Source of the DNA: Oscillospiraceae bacterium
GTDB taxonomy: Bacteria; Bacillota; Clostridia; Oscillospirales; Oscillospiraceae
Direction: 5' to 3'
NCBI GenBank assembly: GCA_910575815.1
Contig: CAJTFN010000002.1
Location: 137,450-201,449 of the forward strand
DNA length: 64,000 nt
Shown here: positions 49,699-58,757 of the stretch, in pieces
Layout: each line of letters starts with the position of its first letter
How positions within the stretch are numbered: the stretch's first letter is position 1
Translations under genes and position numbers: made by a program
The notes under the pieces: generated by a model
The model's input: only the letters and a program-made list of their open reading frames with translations
The model's database searches: none
What the model was told of the DNA's origin: nothing

Positions 49699-49742
49699 AA
49701 CATTAAACATAGTATTAAAAACTATATTACGGGGTGTGTTGT

Positions 49743-50582
49743 ATGATTTGTAAGATCGTAAGCGACAGCAGCTGTGACCTGCGGTCCAGCGAATTTGCGG
49801 GAGGCGGCGTCCTCTTTGAGACCGTGCCCATGCGCATTCAGGTGGGAGAGCGGGAATTTATCGACAACGACGAGCTGGCGGTTCCTCAGCTCCTGGGCGC
49901 TATGTCCACGGAAAAAGCGGCGGCCTCCACGGCCTGTCCCTCCCCCGGGACCTTTGCCAAGGCCTTTGAAGGCGCCGACCGGGCCGTGTGCTTCACCATC
50001 TCGGCCAACCTCTCCGGCACCTACAACGCGGCCCTCACAGGACGGGACATGGTGTTGGAAGAGCACCCGGAAAAGGAAATCTGCGTCATCGACTCCAAGG
50101 CCACGGCGGGCGCCATGATTCTCCTGATCCGCCGGGCGCAAGCGCTGCTGGAGGCCGGCGGGGACTTTGAGGAAATCTGTTCCCAGCTGCGGCTGTACCA
50201 GGCGGCCCTGCGGACCTGCTTTACTCTGGAGAACTTCGACAACCTCATCAAAAACGGGCGGATGCGCCCCTTAGTAGGCACCCTGCTCCACTCTCTGGGC
50301 ATCCATGTCATCGCCGACGCCACGCCTCAGGGGACCATCCATGTCTCCGGCAAGGCCCGGGGAGAGGCCAAAACCTATCAGGCCCTCACCGCGCTGATGC
50401 GGGACAGCAAGGACTGCACCGGGGCGGAGGTCATTGTGTGCCACTGCGAAAATCTCCCCGGAGCCCTGAAGCTCAAGGAGCAGATTTTGAAGGATCTGCC
50501 GGTTAAGAGCGTGGAGCTGGTTCCCTGCCGGGGACTGACCAGCTTTTACGCCATGGAGAAGGGCCTGATTATCGGATATTGA
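49743..50582 (+). CDS. DegV family fatty-acid-binding protein
   Basis: 279 residues. CKIVSDSSCDLRSSEF at the start, MSTEKAAASTACPSPGTFAK (the TSQPS-like motif region), FTISANLSGTYNAA and DSKATAGAMILLI match the DegV fold. Family members (FakB-like) bind fatty acids for the fatty-acid kinase FakA, which is not in the window. ATG at 49743 is chosen with GGGGTG upstream. A long hairpin ending in T7 lies at 50631-50699. Confidence 0.92.
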   Translation: MICKIVSDSSCDLRSSEFAGGGVLFETVPMRIQVGEREFIDNDELAVPQLLGAMSTEKAAASTACPSPGTFAKAFEGADRAVCFTISANLSGTYNAALTGRDMVLEEHPEKEICVIDSKATAGAMILLIRRAQALLEAGGDFEEICSQLRLYQAALRTCFTLENFDNLIKNGRMRPLVGTLLHSLGIHVIADATPQGTIHVSGKARGEAKTYQALTALMRDSKDCTGAEVIVCHCENLPGALKLKEQILKDLPVKSVELVPCRGLTSFYAMEKGLIIGY

Positions 50583-50630
50583 GGGCCCGGAGCGGTCCTG
50601 GCCAATCAATATGGAACGCGCCCTGAACGG

Positions 50631-50699
50631 ACGGAGGATTTTTCCCGCGGTTTGGTTTTCCTGGAAACCCTGCCGTGAGAAAATATCCTCCGTTTTTTT
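50631..50699 (+). terminator. Terminator of degV
   Basis: ACGGAGGATTTTTC pairs with GAAAATATCCTCCGT across a large loop, followed by TTTTTT. The loop is long, so efficiency is uncertain. The rest of 50583-50888 holds the zapA promoter (TGC-extended TATACT at 50813). Confidence 0.6.
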
Positions 50700-50888
50700 C
50701 GACCGGTTTCCCTTTTTCCGGACTGCTTCCCCTTTTGGCGGCGTTTCTCGCAAATGATTGTAAATTTTTTTGATTATTCCAAATTTTTTCTAGCGTCCTT
50801 CCTCAGGGTGTGCTATACTGTACGCTGTTAAATTACGCAGTCCGCCTGCGGAGCCTGTCCTCCGCGGCAAAAGGAGGTTTCTTTACTT

Positions 50889-51221
50889 ATGGCGAACCGT
50901 GTAGTCGTTACCATCTGCGGAGAGGAGTACACCTTTGTGGCGGAGGAATCCGCCTCCTACATGCAGAAAGTCGGCGCCTATGTGGGCGACAAAATGGAGG
51001 AGGTCCTGAGCAGCACCCACGTGGGCCGTACCGACGCCGCCGTCCTCACCGCCGCCAACATCGCCGACGAGCTCTTTAAGGCTCAGGCCGCCGCCGAGCA
51101 GCTCCGCCGCCAAATCAAGGGCTATCTGGACGAGGCCGGCAAGGCCCAGAGCCAGGTGAGCGAACTCAGGCGGGAGGTCGTCCGTCTCCAGCAGAGGCTG
51201 GACAACCGAGGCTCCAAGTGA
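50889..51221 (+). CDS. zapA: Cell division protein ZapA
   Basis: 110 residues. NRVVVTICGEEYTFVAEESA followed by YMQKVGAYVGDKMEEVLSST is the ZapA globular domain, and from about residue 70 a coiled coil (AEQLRRQIKGYLDEAGKAQS and VVRLQQRLD). It cross-links FtsZ filaments at the division ring. AAAGGAGG precedes the ATG. Its stop overlaps the GTG of the U32 gene, a pairing common in Clostridia. Confidence 0.92.
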   Translation: MANRVVVTICGEEYTFVAEESASYMQKVGAYVGDKMEEVLSSTHVGRTDAAVLTAANIADELFKAQAAAEQLRRQIKGYLDEAGKAQSQVSELRREVVRLQQRLDNRGSK

Positions 51222-53305
51222 GGCCCCGCCGCCTTCTCCCGGGGGAATTCGCCCCGCCGGAGCTGCTGGCCCCCGCCGGGTCGCCGGAAGCTCTGAGGAC
51301 CGCCGTGGAACACGGTGCGGGCGCTGTGTACCTGGGCTGGGGCGCTTTCAACGCCCGCCGGGGGGCCCGGAACTTCTCGGAGGAGGAGTTCGCTCAATCC
51401 GTGGCCTATTGCCACCTTTGGGGCGTCCGGGTTTTCCTCACCCTGAACATTCTTCTCTCGGACCGGGAACTGCCCGAGGCCCTGGAAACCGCCCGCACCG
51501 CCTCCCGATTGGGGGTGGACGCGGTGCTCGTCCAGGACTGGGGTCTTTTTGACCTGCTCCGGCGCACTCTGCCGGACCTGCCTCTTCACGCCAGCACGCA
51601 AATGAGCCTCTTTACCTCCGGCGGCGCCTGTGAGATCGCCGCCGACGGCTGCCAGCGCGTGGTGCTCGCCCGGGAGTGCTCGAAGGAGGACACCGCGGCG
51701 ATTTGCCAAAACTGTCCCGCCGAGGTGGAGTCCTTTGTTCACGGGGCTTTATGCATGTGCTACTCCGGCCAGTGCGCCATGAGCGCCCTCATCGGAGGCC
51801 GTTCCGGCAACCGGGGGCGCTGCGCCCAGCCCTGCCGTCTGCCTTACGGGGTCAACGAGCCCGCCAAAAACCAGCGGCCCTTGAGCCTTAAGGACTCCTG
51901 CATGGCGGACCATCTGGGAGAACTGGCGGAGATGGGGGTTTCCTGTCTGAAAATCGAGGGACGGATGCGCCGCCCTGGCTACGTGGCTGCCGTTACGGAG
52001 ATCTATGCCCGGCTTCTGGAGGAGGGACGGAAGCCCACATCCCAGGAACGGGAGATTCTGGAGCGGGCTTTTTCCCGCTCCGGCTTTACCGACGCCTATT
52101 GGCAGGGACGGAAGGGCCCGGAGATGCTGGGCTTCCGTTCCGAGGACGCCGCTCCGGCGGAAGAGCCGCTTCCCCCGGAGACCGACCGGCGGATTCCCGT
52201 CTCCTTTACCTGTGTGGTGAAAGCGGGGGTTCCCTCCCTGCTCCAGGCGGAGGACGAACACGGGACCTTGGTAACCGTTACAGGTCCCGTTCCGGAGCCC
52301 GCCGGACGGCGGGGCCTCACGGCGGAGGACCTCTCCGCCCGCCTCCGGAAAACCGGCGGGACGCCTTACCGCTGTCTGGATGTGGAATCGGCGGTAGAAC
52401 CGAATCTGTATCTCTCCGCTGCCGCTGTTAACGCTCTGCGGCGGGACGCCCTGGTCGCCCTCAGCACCGCCAGGTCCGCGCCGCCCTCTCGCCGGGAGCT
52501 GCTGCCTCCGCCGCCGCTGCCGGAGACCGACTACGGGGAGACGGAACCGGCCTTTACGGTTTCAATGTCCAGCGCCTCCCAGATAACCGGGGAGCTGCTG
52601 GACCTTCACCCCGCCCGGGTCTATGTGCCCTTGGAGATTCTGGCCTCCCTTTCCGCTCTGCCGGAGTGCGGCGCGGAGTGGTGCGCCATTCTCCCCAGAG
52701 TCTGGCGGGACCGGGACGAGACTCTTCTTCGCCGCTGGCTGGACCAGGCCCGGGGCTTAGGCGTCTCCGGACTCCTCCTGGGAAATCTGGGGCACCTGCC
52801 CTTGGTTCGGGAGGACGGGTGGAAGCTCTATGGGGATTATGGATTCAATGTGTTTAATAGCCGTTCTTTGGCCTATCTGCGGGAGAAGGGGCTGGATTCC
52901 GCCTGTTTGTCCTTCGAGCTGCGCTTTGCCCAGCTGCGGGACATGCGGAAGCTGCTGCCCGCCGAGGCCATCGTCTATGGGCGGCTGCCTTTGATGATTA
53001 CGGAAAACTGCCTGATTCAAAACAGCGGCCCTTGCCGTTGTGACCAGCCGAATTTCCTCAACGACCGCACGGGTGCGGCCTTTCCCCTTCTTCCCGCCTT
53101 CGGTCACCGGACCGAGGTGGAGAACAGCCGCTGCCTCTGGCTGGCTGACCGGCCGGAATACCGGCATTTGGGGCTGGCCTATGCGCGGCTTCGCTTTACG
53201 ACGGAGACGCCGGAAGAGTGCCTTCGGGTCTACCGGGATTATTTACACGGCGCCGGACCAACGGGGAGTTTTACAAGAGGGCTTTACCAGCGGGGCGTGG
53301 AGTGA
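51218..53305 (+). CDS. U32 family peptidase / RNA hydroxylation-type protein (DUF3656)
   Basis: 695 residues from a GTG that overlaps the zapA stop as GTGA. TIM-barrel start PELLAPAGSPEALRTAVEHG, and the U32 signature ESFVHGALCMCYSGQCAMS followed by CAQPCRLPY. A C-terminal region (about 350-690) has a further cysteine set (NCLIQNSGPCRCDQ). Proteins of this architecture include RlhA and TrhP, which hydroxylate 23S rRNA or tRNA, so an RNA-modifying role is more likely than collagenase. Downstream is an AT-rich stretch (53306-53511) with no feature seen. Confidence 0.9.
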   Translation: MRPRRLLPGEFAPPELLAPAGSPEALRTAVEHGAGAVYLGWGAFNARRGARNFSEEEFAQSVAYCHLWGVRVFLTLNILLSDRELPEALETARTASRLGVDAVLVQDWGLFDLLRRTLPDLPLHASTQMSLFTSGGACEIAADGCQRVVLARECSKEDTAAICQNCPAEVESFVHGALCMCYSGQCAMSALIGGRSGNRGRCAQPCRLPYGVNEPAKNQRPLSLKDSCMADHLGELAEMGVSCLKIEGRMRRPGYVAAVTEIYARLLEEGRKPTSQEREILERAFSRSGFTDAYWQGRKGPEMLGFRSEDAAPAEEPLPPETDRRIPVSFTCVVKAGVPSLLQAEDEHGTLVTVTGPVPEPAGRRGLTAEDLSARLRKTGGTPYRCLDVESAVEPNLYLSAAAVNALRRDALVALSTARSAPPSRRELLPPPPLPETDYGETEPAFTVSMSSASQITGELLDLHPARVYVPLEILASLSALPECGAEWCAILPRVWRDRDETLLRRWLDQARGLGVSGLLLGNLGHLPLVREDGWKLYGDYGFNVFNSRSLAYLREKGLDSACLSFELRFAQLRDMRKLLPAEAIVYGRLPLMITENCLIQNSGPCRCDQPNFLNDRTGAAFPLLPAFGHRTEVENSRCLWLADRPEYRHLGLAYARLRFTTETPEECLRVYRDYLHGAGPTGSFTRGLYQRGVE

Positions 53306-53511
53306 GAACCGAAAATATACTATTTGATATCTTTAATTATAAATATACTGTTTGTATTTCATGGTGATCTTTCCATTTCGTTTATTTTCCAATTTATTAT
53401 ACTTTTAGTATTTTTCGAGCTTTACGCTTTTGTCTTTCCCCCGGAACATCATATACAAATCGTTAACTTTCGACATTGTTATACATTTTGTGATTGCATT
53501 GGAGCGTTATT

Positions 53512-53949
53512 ATGAGAGAAACCAAAGAAATCCAAGTCAAATACTTTGTCAGCGACCTTGAGGAGCTCTGCTGCGTTCCCGGCTCCGACTGGGTGGACCT
53601 TCGGGCCGCCGAGGATCTCGATTTGAAGGCCGGGGAATTTCGTCTGATTCCCCTGGGCATCGCCGTGGCTCTGCCGGAGGGATACGAGGCCCATGTGGTT
53701 CCCCGGAGTTCCACTTTTAAAAATTATGGGTTGCTGCAAGCCAACTCCATGGGCGTGGTCGATTTCGCCTACCGGGGCGACGGCGACCAATGGCGCTGGC
53801 CGGCTTATGCCACCCGGGATGTCTCCATCCCCAAGAATACCCGGCTCTGCCAGTTCCGTATTGTGGAAAATCAGCCTCCCCTGCGCTTTGTCCGGGTAGA
53901 GCATCTTCAGGGACCGAACCGGGGCGGCTTTGGCTCTACCGGCAGATGA
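53512..53949 (+). CDS. dut: dUTP diphosphatase
   Basis: 145 residues. Motifs of trimeric dUTPases are present in order: GSDWVDLRA-type motif 1, VVPRSSTFKNYGLL (motif 2), NSMGVVDFAYRGD (motif 3 with catalytic Asp), FRIVEN (motif 4) and RGGFGSTGR (motif 5). It hydrolyses dUTP to dUMP, protecting DNA and supplying thymidylate synthesis. GGAGCG lies upstream of the ATG at 53512. Located in a cell-envelope neighbourhood with no phage genes, so it is the housekeeping enzyme. Confidence 0.95.
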   Translation: MRETKEIQVKYFVSDLEELCCVPGSDWVDLRAAEDLDLKAGEFRLIPLGIAVALPEGYEAHVVPRSSTFKNYGLLQANSMGVVDFAYRGDGDQWRWPAYATRDVSIPKNTRLCQFRIVENQPPLRFVRVEHLQGPNRGGFGSTGR

Positions 53950-54058
53950 AATTGCCCCGCAGGGTCTTTTCTCTCCAGGCGGACAGCGGGTCCTCTCCCG
54001 CGGGGGACATCCCGGTTTTGAAGCCGGGGACTTTTGATATCCAAAATGAGGTGGAACT

Positions 54059-54628
54059 ATGCCGCAAATCGTGTTGGCCTCCGGCTCTCCCCGCCGGAGG
54101 GAGCTTTTGGAGCGCATCGGCGTGACGAATTTTTTGGTCCGTGTGCCGGAGGTTGAGGAAAACTTTCCCGAGGGCTTGACGCCGCCGGAGGTTGTGGAGT
54201 TCATCTCCCGGGAAAAGGCCGAGGCCAGCCTCTGCGGCCCCGACGAGATCGTCATCACCGCGGACACCATGGTCTTTCTGGATGACAGCCGTTTGGGGAA
54301 ACCCCGGGATGAGGCCCACGCTCTGGAAATGCTGACGGCTCTCCAGGGGCGGCGGCATACCGTCTGTACCGGCGTGACCCTCCGGCAGGGGGACCATTAC
54401 CAGACGGAGTCCGAGTCTACCGGGGTCTTCTTTCGCTCCGCCACCCAGAAGGAGCTCCGGCGCTACATCGCTACCGGGGAACCTATGGACAAGGCGGGGG
54501 CTTATGGCGTGCAGGGCCGGGGCGCCCTGCTGGTGGAGCGGCTGGAGGGGGACTTCTTCAATGTGATGGGTCTGCCGGTGCTCCGGCTGGCCCGAATGTT
54601 GGAGCGGTTTGGCGTCCATTTGCTTTGA
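54059..54628 (+). CDS. maf: Maf family nucleotide pyrophosphatase
   Basis: 189 residues. IVLASGSPRRRELLERIG at the start, SREKAEAS, ITADTMVFLDDSRLGKPRD and KAGAYGVQGRGALLVERLEG are the Maf pattern. These enzymes hydrolyse dTTP, UTP or modified nucleotides and are linked to septum arrest in Bacillus. As in many Firmicutes, it precedes the mre genes. AATGAGGTG lies before the ATG. Confidence 0.95.
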   Translation: MPQIVLASGSPRRRELLERIGVTNFLVRVPEVEENFPEGLTPPEVVEFISREKAEASLCGPDEIVITADTMVFLDDSRLGKPRDEAHALEMLTALQGRRHTVCTGVTLRQGDHYQTESESTGVFFRSATQKELRRYIATGEPMDKAGAYGVQGRGALLVERLEGDFFNVMGLPVLRLARMLERFGVHLL

Positions 54629-54703
54629 GAGTCCCTTCTTGTTTCGCCGCCGGGTTCTCCGGCAGTGCTTGGATTGCGTCAAATTTCGCAAAAGGTGATT
54701 GGT

Positions 54704-55546
54704 TTGAAAAATTTCCTAAAGCAGCACGGCCTTTGGGTATTGTTTGCCGCTGCCGTTCTCTCGGTGGCTTTGGCGCTGATGTCGGTGTTCAGTGCCAACT
54801 CCTCCCCTTTTACCAATCTGGCGGGGGTACTGGTCTCGCCCTTCCGGGCGGGGTATACGGCGGTGGCCAATTGGTTTAACGACTTGCAGAATTATTATAA
54901 GGATACCACGGATCTTCAGGCGGAGAACGAAGCCCTGAAACAGCAGATCGCCAGAATGGAGGAGATCATCCGCCAGGCAGAGGCGGACGTGAAGGAAAAC
55001 GCCATGTTCCGGGATCTGATGAACCTGACCAAGCAGCGCCGGGACCTGACGGACTTTGAGGCCGCCATGGTCACGGAGCACGAGGTGACCAACTGGACCT
55101 CCTCCCTGACGCTGAACAAGGGAACCTCCCTGGGCATTGAGGTGGGCGACTGCGTCATTGATCAATACGGAAATCTGGTGGGTGTCATTCACCAGGCGGG
55201 AACCAACTGGTCTACGGTACTGACCCTGGTGGACACGGATACCTCTCTGGGCGCCCGGGTGTTCCGGACCAAGGACCTGGGCGTGGCACAGGGGGACTTC
55301 ACTTTGATGCGGGAAAACCGCCTGCGGTTGGACTATCTGGTGGCGGACTGCAAGTTGCTGGCCGGCGATCTGGTGGAGACCTCCGGTCTTAACGGTTATT
55401 TCCCCTCGGGACTGGTGATCGGCTCCGTGGAGGAAATTCAAGTGGACGACTCCGGGGCCGCTTCCTATGCGATTTTGGTTCCAGAGGTGAACCTGGACGC
55501 GCTGACCGAGGTTTTTGTCATCAAGTCCTTCGAAATTGTCACTTGA
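54704..55546 (+). CDS. mreC: Rod shape-determining protein MreC
   Basis: 280 residues from a TTG at 54704, which has AAGGTGA at 8-base spacing; a GTG at 54665 has none. One membrane span (about 10-30: WVLFAAAVLSVALALMSVF), a coiled coil (about 60-100: DLQAENEALKQQIARMEEII), then the beta-barrel domains (VTEHEVTNWTSSLTLNKGTS, GVIHQAGTNWSTVLTLVD, SGLNGYFPSGLVIG). It organises the elongasome outside the membrane. mreB is absent upstream, unlike the usual order. Confidence 0.95.
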   Translation: MKNFLKQHGLWVLFAAAVLSVALALMSVFSANSSPFTNLAGVLVSPFRAGYTAVANWFNDLQNYYKDTTDLQAENEALKQQIARMEEIIRQAEADVKENAMFRDLMNLTKQRRDLTDFEAAMVTEHEVTNWTSSLTLNKGTSLGIEVGDCVIDQYGNLVGVIHQAGTNWSTVLTLVDTDTSLGARVFRTKDLGVAQGDFTLMRENRLRLDYLVADCKLLAGDLVETSGLNGYFPSGLVIGSVEEIQVDDSGAASYAILVPEVNLDALTEVFVIKSFEIVT

Positions 55547-55657
55547 GCAACGGCGGAAGTCTTCTTTGCCTTTCTTCTCCCCGGGGGACACGGCAGTCCG
55601 GTCCGGCCACCGTCCCCGCCGCACAAGGGCGCTTTTCCCGTTGCCACAGGAGGCTTT

Positions 55658-56200
55658 ATGATTGCCAGAAACGAAACCATTTTTAAATGGCTGCTCTATG
55701 CCGCCGCTACGGCTCTCTGTCTGCTCGTACAGGGGGGGCTGCTCCAACGCCTGGAGTTCTGGGGCGTCATTCCTTTTCTCTATCCTCTGCTGGCCGCTAT
55801 CCCGGCTACCTTTGAGGGGCCCTTGGCCGGGAGTATCTTTTCCCTGATTCTGGGCCTTCTCTGCGATTTGTTGCTGCCGGGTCCAATCCCCTGCTTTTAC
55901 ACTCTGGTTTTTCCTCTGGTGGGTCTTTGCGCCGGCCTTCTCTCTCAAAGCTGGCTGCCGGCCGGCTTCCTCTGCTCCGCGGTTTCCGCCGTGGTGGCCT
56001 TTGCTCTGACCGATGGCTTTCACTGTCTCCTGCTCTGGATGCTGGGCAAGGCCGCTTGGCGCACCGGGGCTATGCTGGCCCTGCGGGAATTTTGCATTGC
56101 CCTTCCCTTCACGTTCCTTTTGACGCCTCTCTATCGCTCGGTCTTTTGGAAAACTCACGCTGACGACCGAAGTTTGTTTGACCGGCGCCGAAGCCTTTGA
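55658..56200 (+). CDS. mreD: Rod shape-determining protein MreD
   Basis: 180 residues with five or six membrane spans (ATALCLLVQGGLL, VIPFLYPLLAAIPATFE, SLILGLLCDLLLPGPIPCFY, LVFPLVGLCAGLLS). LLCDLLLPG is the typical MreD signature. It bridges MreC and the PBP2/RodA synthase in the membrane. CAGGAGG lies before the ATG at 55658. It sits between mreC and the PBP2 gene, in the standard order. Confidence 0.93.
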   Translation: MIARNETIFKWLLYAAATALCLLVQGGLLQRLEFWGVIPFLYPLLAAIPATFEGPLAGSIFSLILGLLCDLLLPGPIPCFYTLVFPLVGLCAGLLSQSWLPAGFLCSAVSAVVAFALTDGFHCLLLWMLGKAAWRTGAMLALREFCIALPFTFLLTPLYRSVFWKTHADDRSLFDRRRSL

Positions 56201-56414
56201 CCGTGAGCTCGGGCCTGTTCTTATGTGCTGAGCGTCCTTTTGCCGTGTTCATTTGCTTCGCAGTTTCCGCGGGCTTCGTTGGGAGCTTCTTCCGGAATTC
56301 GTTCTTTTACAATTCCATGGAGCCATGGCCCCCTTTGCGTTCTTGCTGAGGGACGCTTCTATGCTCAATTGATATATTTTTCACAATGTTTTGTATTCCA
56401 AAGAAAGGCAATCT

Positions 56415-58601
56415 ATGGATCGCAAAGAAATGCAAAATACGCGGCTTTACCTTTTGGCTGCGTTCCTGGTGCTGGCGCTGGTTGTCTATCTCTTCGTTCT
56501 TTATGACGTTCAGGTGATTCACTACGACGATTACGCCGCTCAGGCCATTCGTTCCATCGTTCGCAGGGAAAAGGTGGAGGCCTCCCGGGGCATCATCACG
56601 GACCGGAACGGAAAGCCCTTGGTCAGCAACCGTTCTACCTACGATCTGACCTTTGACGCGACGCTGCTTTCCCCGAAGGACGACAGCAACGAGGCCATCC
56701 TCCGTCTGGTGCAGCTCTGCCAGGAAAAGGGCGTGGCCTGGTCCGACAGTCTCCCCATCTCCCGACTGTCTCCCTATTCTTACACCGTGGACCAAATGGA
56801 CAGCCAGCAGAAACGGCATTTTCTCGCTTACCTGAAAAGCCTCAAGCCCTGCGAGGAGGCCTTGGGACAGTATCTGCTCCGTCATCCGGATCTGGTCTCC
56901 ACCCCGGAGCCCGAACCCGAGGAGGGTGAGGAACCTGTCTCCGAGGAAGCCCTTACCCCGGAGAAGCGGGCGGCGGATCTGTTGGAGCGGCTCACTGCCG
57001 CCGATCTGACGGCGGATCTTTTGACCGATTCCGGCATCACCCCCGCTAAACTGATGGATGAAATGCGCAAGGAGCTGGATATCCCCGAGGACTATACGCT
57101 CACCCAGGTTCGGATGGTGCTTGGGGTTCAGTATGAGCTCTCTTTCCGGAAGCTGGTGGATTACGAGGCCTATGTCCTGGCCGAGGACATCGACACCCCC
57201 TTTATCTCCGTCCTCAGCGACGGGAATTACGCCGGGGCAAAGGTAACCCTCTCCTCCGTCCGGGAATATGAGACCTCCAACGCCGCCCACATCCTGGGTT
57301 ACGTCGGCAAAATCGGTATCGAAGACGACTTTCCCTCCCTGAAGGAGAAGGGCTATGACTATGACGACTGGATCGGCAAGGACGGAGCGGAGTTGGCCTT
57401 CGAGGAGTATCTGAAGGGCAAAGACGGATACCGTGTCGTCTCCACAAACAGCGAGGGTAAAATTACCGGAGAATACTATTCCACGGAACCGGAACCCGGG
57501 AACATTGTGGAACTGACCATCGATCTCGATTTCCAAGCCAAGGTAGAAGGCTTTTTGGGCGAAACCGTCACGCGCCTGAACGCCGACGGCGACGAGCGCC
57601 GGGGCGCCGGCGCAGCCGTTATTCAAGTTGGCACCGGGGAGGTGCTGGCCCTGGCCTCCTATCCCTCCTATGACCTCTCCACCTGGCGCGCGGACTTTGC
57701 CGAGCTGAACGCCGACCCTCATAAGCCCATGTATAACCGGGCCGCCATGAACGGCTATCCCCCCGGCTCCACGCTGAAGCCCTTCACCGCCATCGCCGCC
57801 CTTCTCAGCGGCGTCACCACCCTGACGGAGAAAATCCGGGATACGGGCCACTGGTCCTATCCCGGCGACGAATCCGGTATTGGCTTCAACTGCTGGAATC
57901 GCAGCGGCCACGGCAATCAGAACGTCACTCAGGCTATCACCAACTCCTGCAACTACTACTTTGGCGAAATGGGTTACCGTATGCACATGGACGGCCTGCG
58001 GGAATATCTGGTTCAGTTCGGCCTGGGGGAAAAAACCGGCATTGAGATTCCCGAGTCCCCTGGAAAGCTCCCGGAAAACCCCCGGGGCGAGGACCAGGCC
58101 CCCTGGGCGGCCTGGGGCCAGTCCACCCAGCTGTATACCCCTTTGCAATTGGCCAATTATGTAGCCACTCTCGTCTCCGGCGGGAAGCACTGCAAAGCTC
58201 ACCTTTTGAAATCCGCCAAGTCCTATGACAACTCCTCCGTAGTCGCTACGGGAGATACAACCCCTGTCAATACCATCGACATCAGCGACGAATACCTTCA
58301 GGCCGTCAAAAAAGGCATGAAGGGCCTGGTGGAGGGTACCCTCTCCCCCTATTTCCGGAGCTGTGTCGTCTCCGCAGGCGCGAAAACCGGCACATCTCAA
58401 ATTCATTCGGACAAAAAGAATGACGGCGTCTTCATCTGCTTCGCCCCATACGACGACCCGGAAATCGCCGTGGCCATCGCCATCGAGCGGGCGGACTCCG
58501 GCGCCGCCCTGGCCTCCACCGCGGTCAATATCCTGAACGCCTACTTCACCCCCAGCGAAGAAGGAACCGTCGTCACCGGCGAAAACCACCTTCTTCCCTA
58601 A
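56415..58601 (+). CDS. mrdA: Class B penicillin-binding protein 2
   Basis: 728 residues. One N-terminal span (about 8-30), a pedestal domain with SRGIITDRNGKPLVSNR, an insert rich in Glu and Pro (about 155-190), and the transpeptidase domain with active-site S452TLK455, SxN in TNSCNYYF, and K657TG in AKTGTSQ. It cross-links lateral peptidoglycan with RodA. AAGAAAGG precedes the ATG at 56415. It follows mreCD in the canonical order. Confidence 0.95.
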   Translation: MDRKEMQNTRLYLLAAFLVLALVVYLFVLYDVQVIHYDDYAAQAIRSIVRREKVEASRGIITDRNGKPLVSNRSTYDLTFDATLLSPKDDSNEAILRLVQLCQEKGVAWSDSLPISRLSPYSYTVDQMDSQQKRHFLAYLKSLKPCEEALGQYLLRHPDLVSTPEPEPEEGEEPVSEEALTPEKRAADLLERLTAADLTADLLTDSGITPAKLMDEMRKELDIPEDYTLTQVRMVLGVQYELSFRKLVDYEAYVLAEDIDTPFISVLSDGNYAGAKVTLSSVREYETSNAAHILGYVGKIGIEDDFPSLKEKGYDYDDWIGKDGAELAFEEYLKGKDGYRVVSTNSEGKITGEYYSTEPEPGNIVELTIDLDFQAKVEGFLGETVTRLNADGDERRGAGAAVIQVGTGEVLALASYPSYDLSTWRADFAELNADPHKPMYNRAAMNGYPPGSTLKPFTAIAALLSGVTTLTEKIRDTGHWSYPGDESGIGFNCWNRSGHGNQNVTQAITNSCNYYFGEMGYRMHMDGLREYLVQFGLGEKTGIEIPESPGKLPENPRGEDQAPWAAWGQSTQLYTPLQLANYVATLVSGGKHCKAHLLKSAKSYDNSSVVATGDTTPVNTIDISDEYLQAVKKGMKGLVEGTLSPYFRSCVVSAGAKTGTSQIHSDKKNDGVFICFAPYDDPEIAVAIAIERADSGAALASTAVNILNAYFTPSEEGTVVTGENHLLP

Positions 58602-58704
58602 CGCTTCTTCTTTCCAAAACCGTAAGCCTCAAGCCCTCCATTTCGTTGCCGTCGCTTTGGCTTCCGCACCCACCAGATCCCGCAGCGCGATAAAGTTCTT
58701 TTGG

Positions 58705-58726
58705 TTCTTTTCTTTCAAGAAAAGAA
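58705..58726. repeat. AT-rich palindrome upstream of the amylase gene
   Basis: TTCTTTTCTT-TC-AAGAAAAGAA, preceded by GTTCTTTTGG. The same element with one more T lies at 61723-61748, between parA and parB. Confidence 0.75.
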
Positions 58727-58757
58727 TCCCCATCCCAATACGCAAGGAGTTTTTTGA

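Noticed and set aside
49055-49742. Replication origin
   Set aside because: Only two DnaA boxes are seen and dnaA/dnaN are not adjacent; at most a DnaA-binding site.
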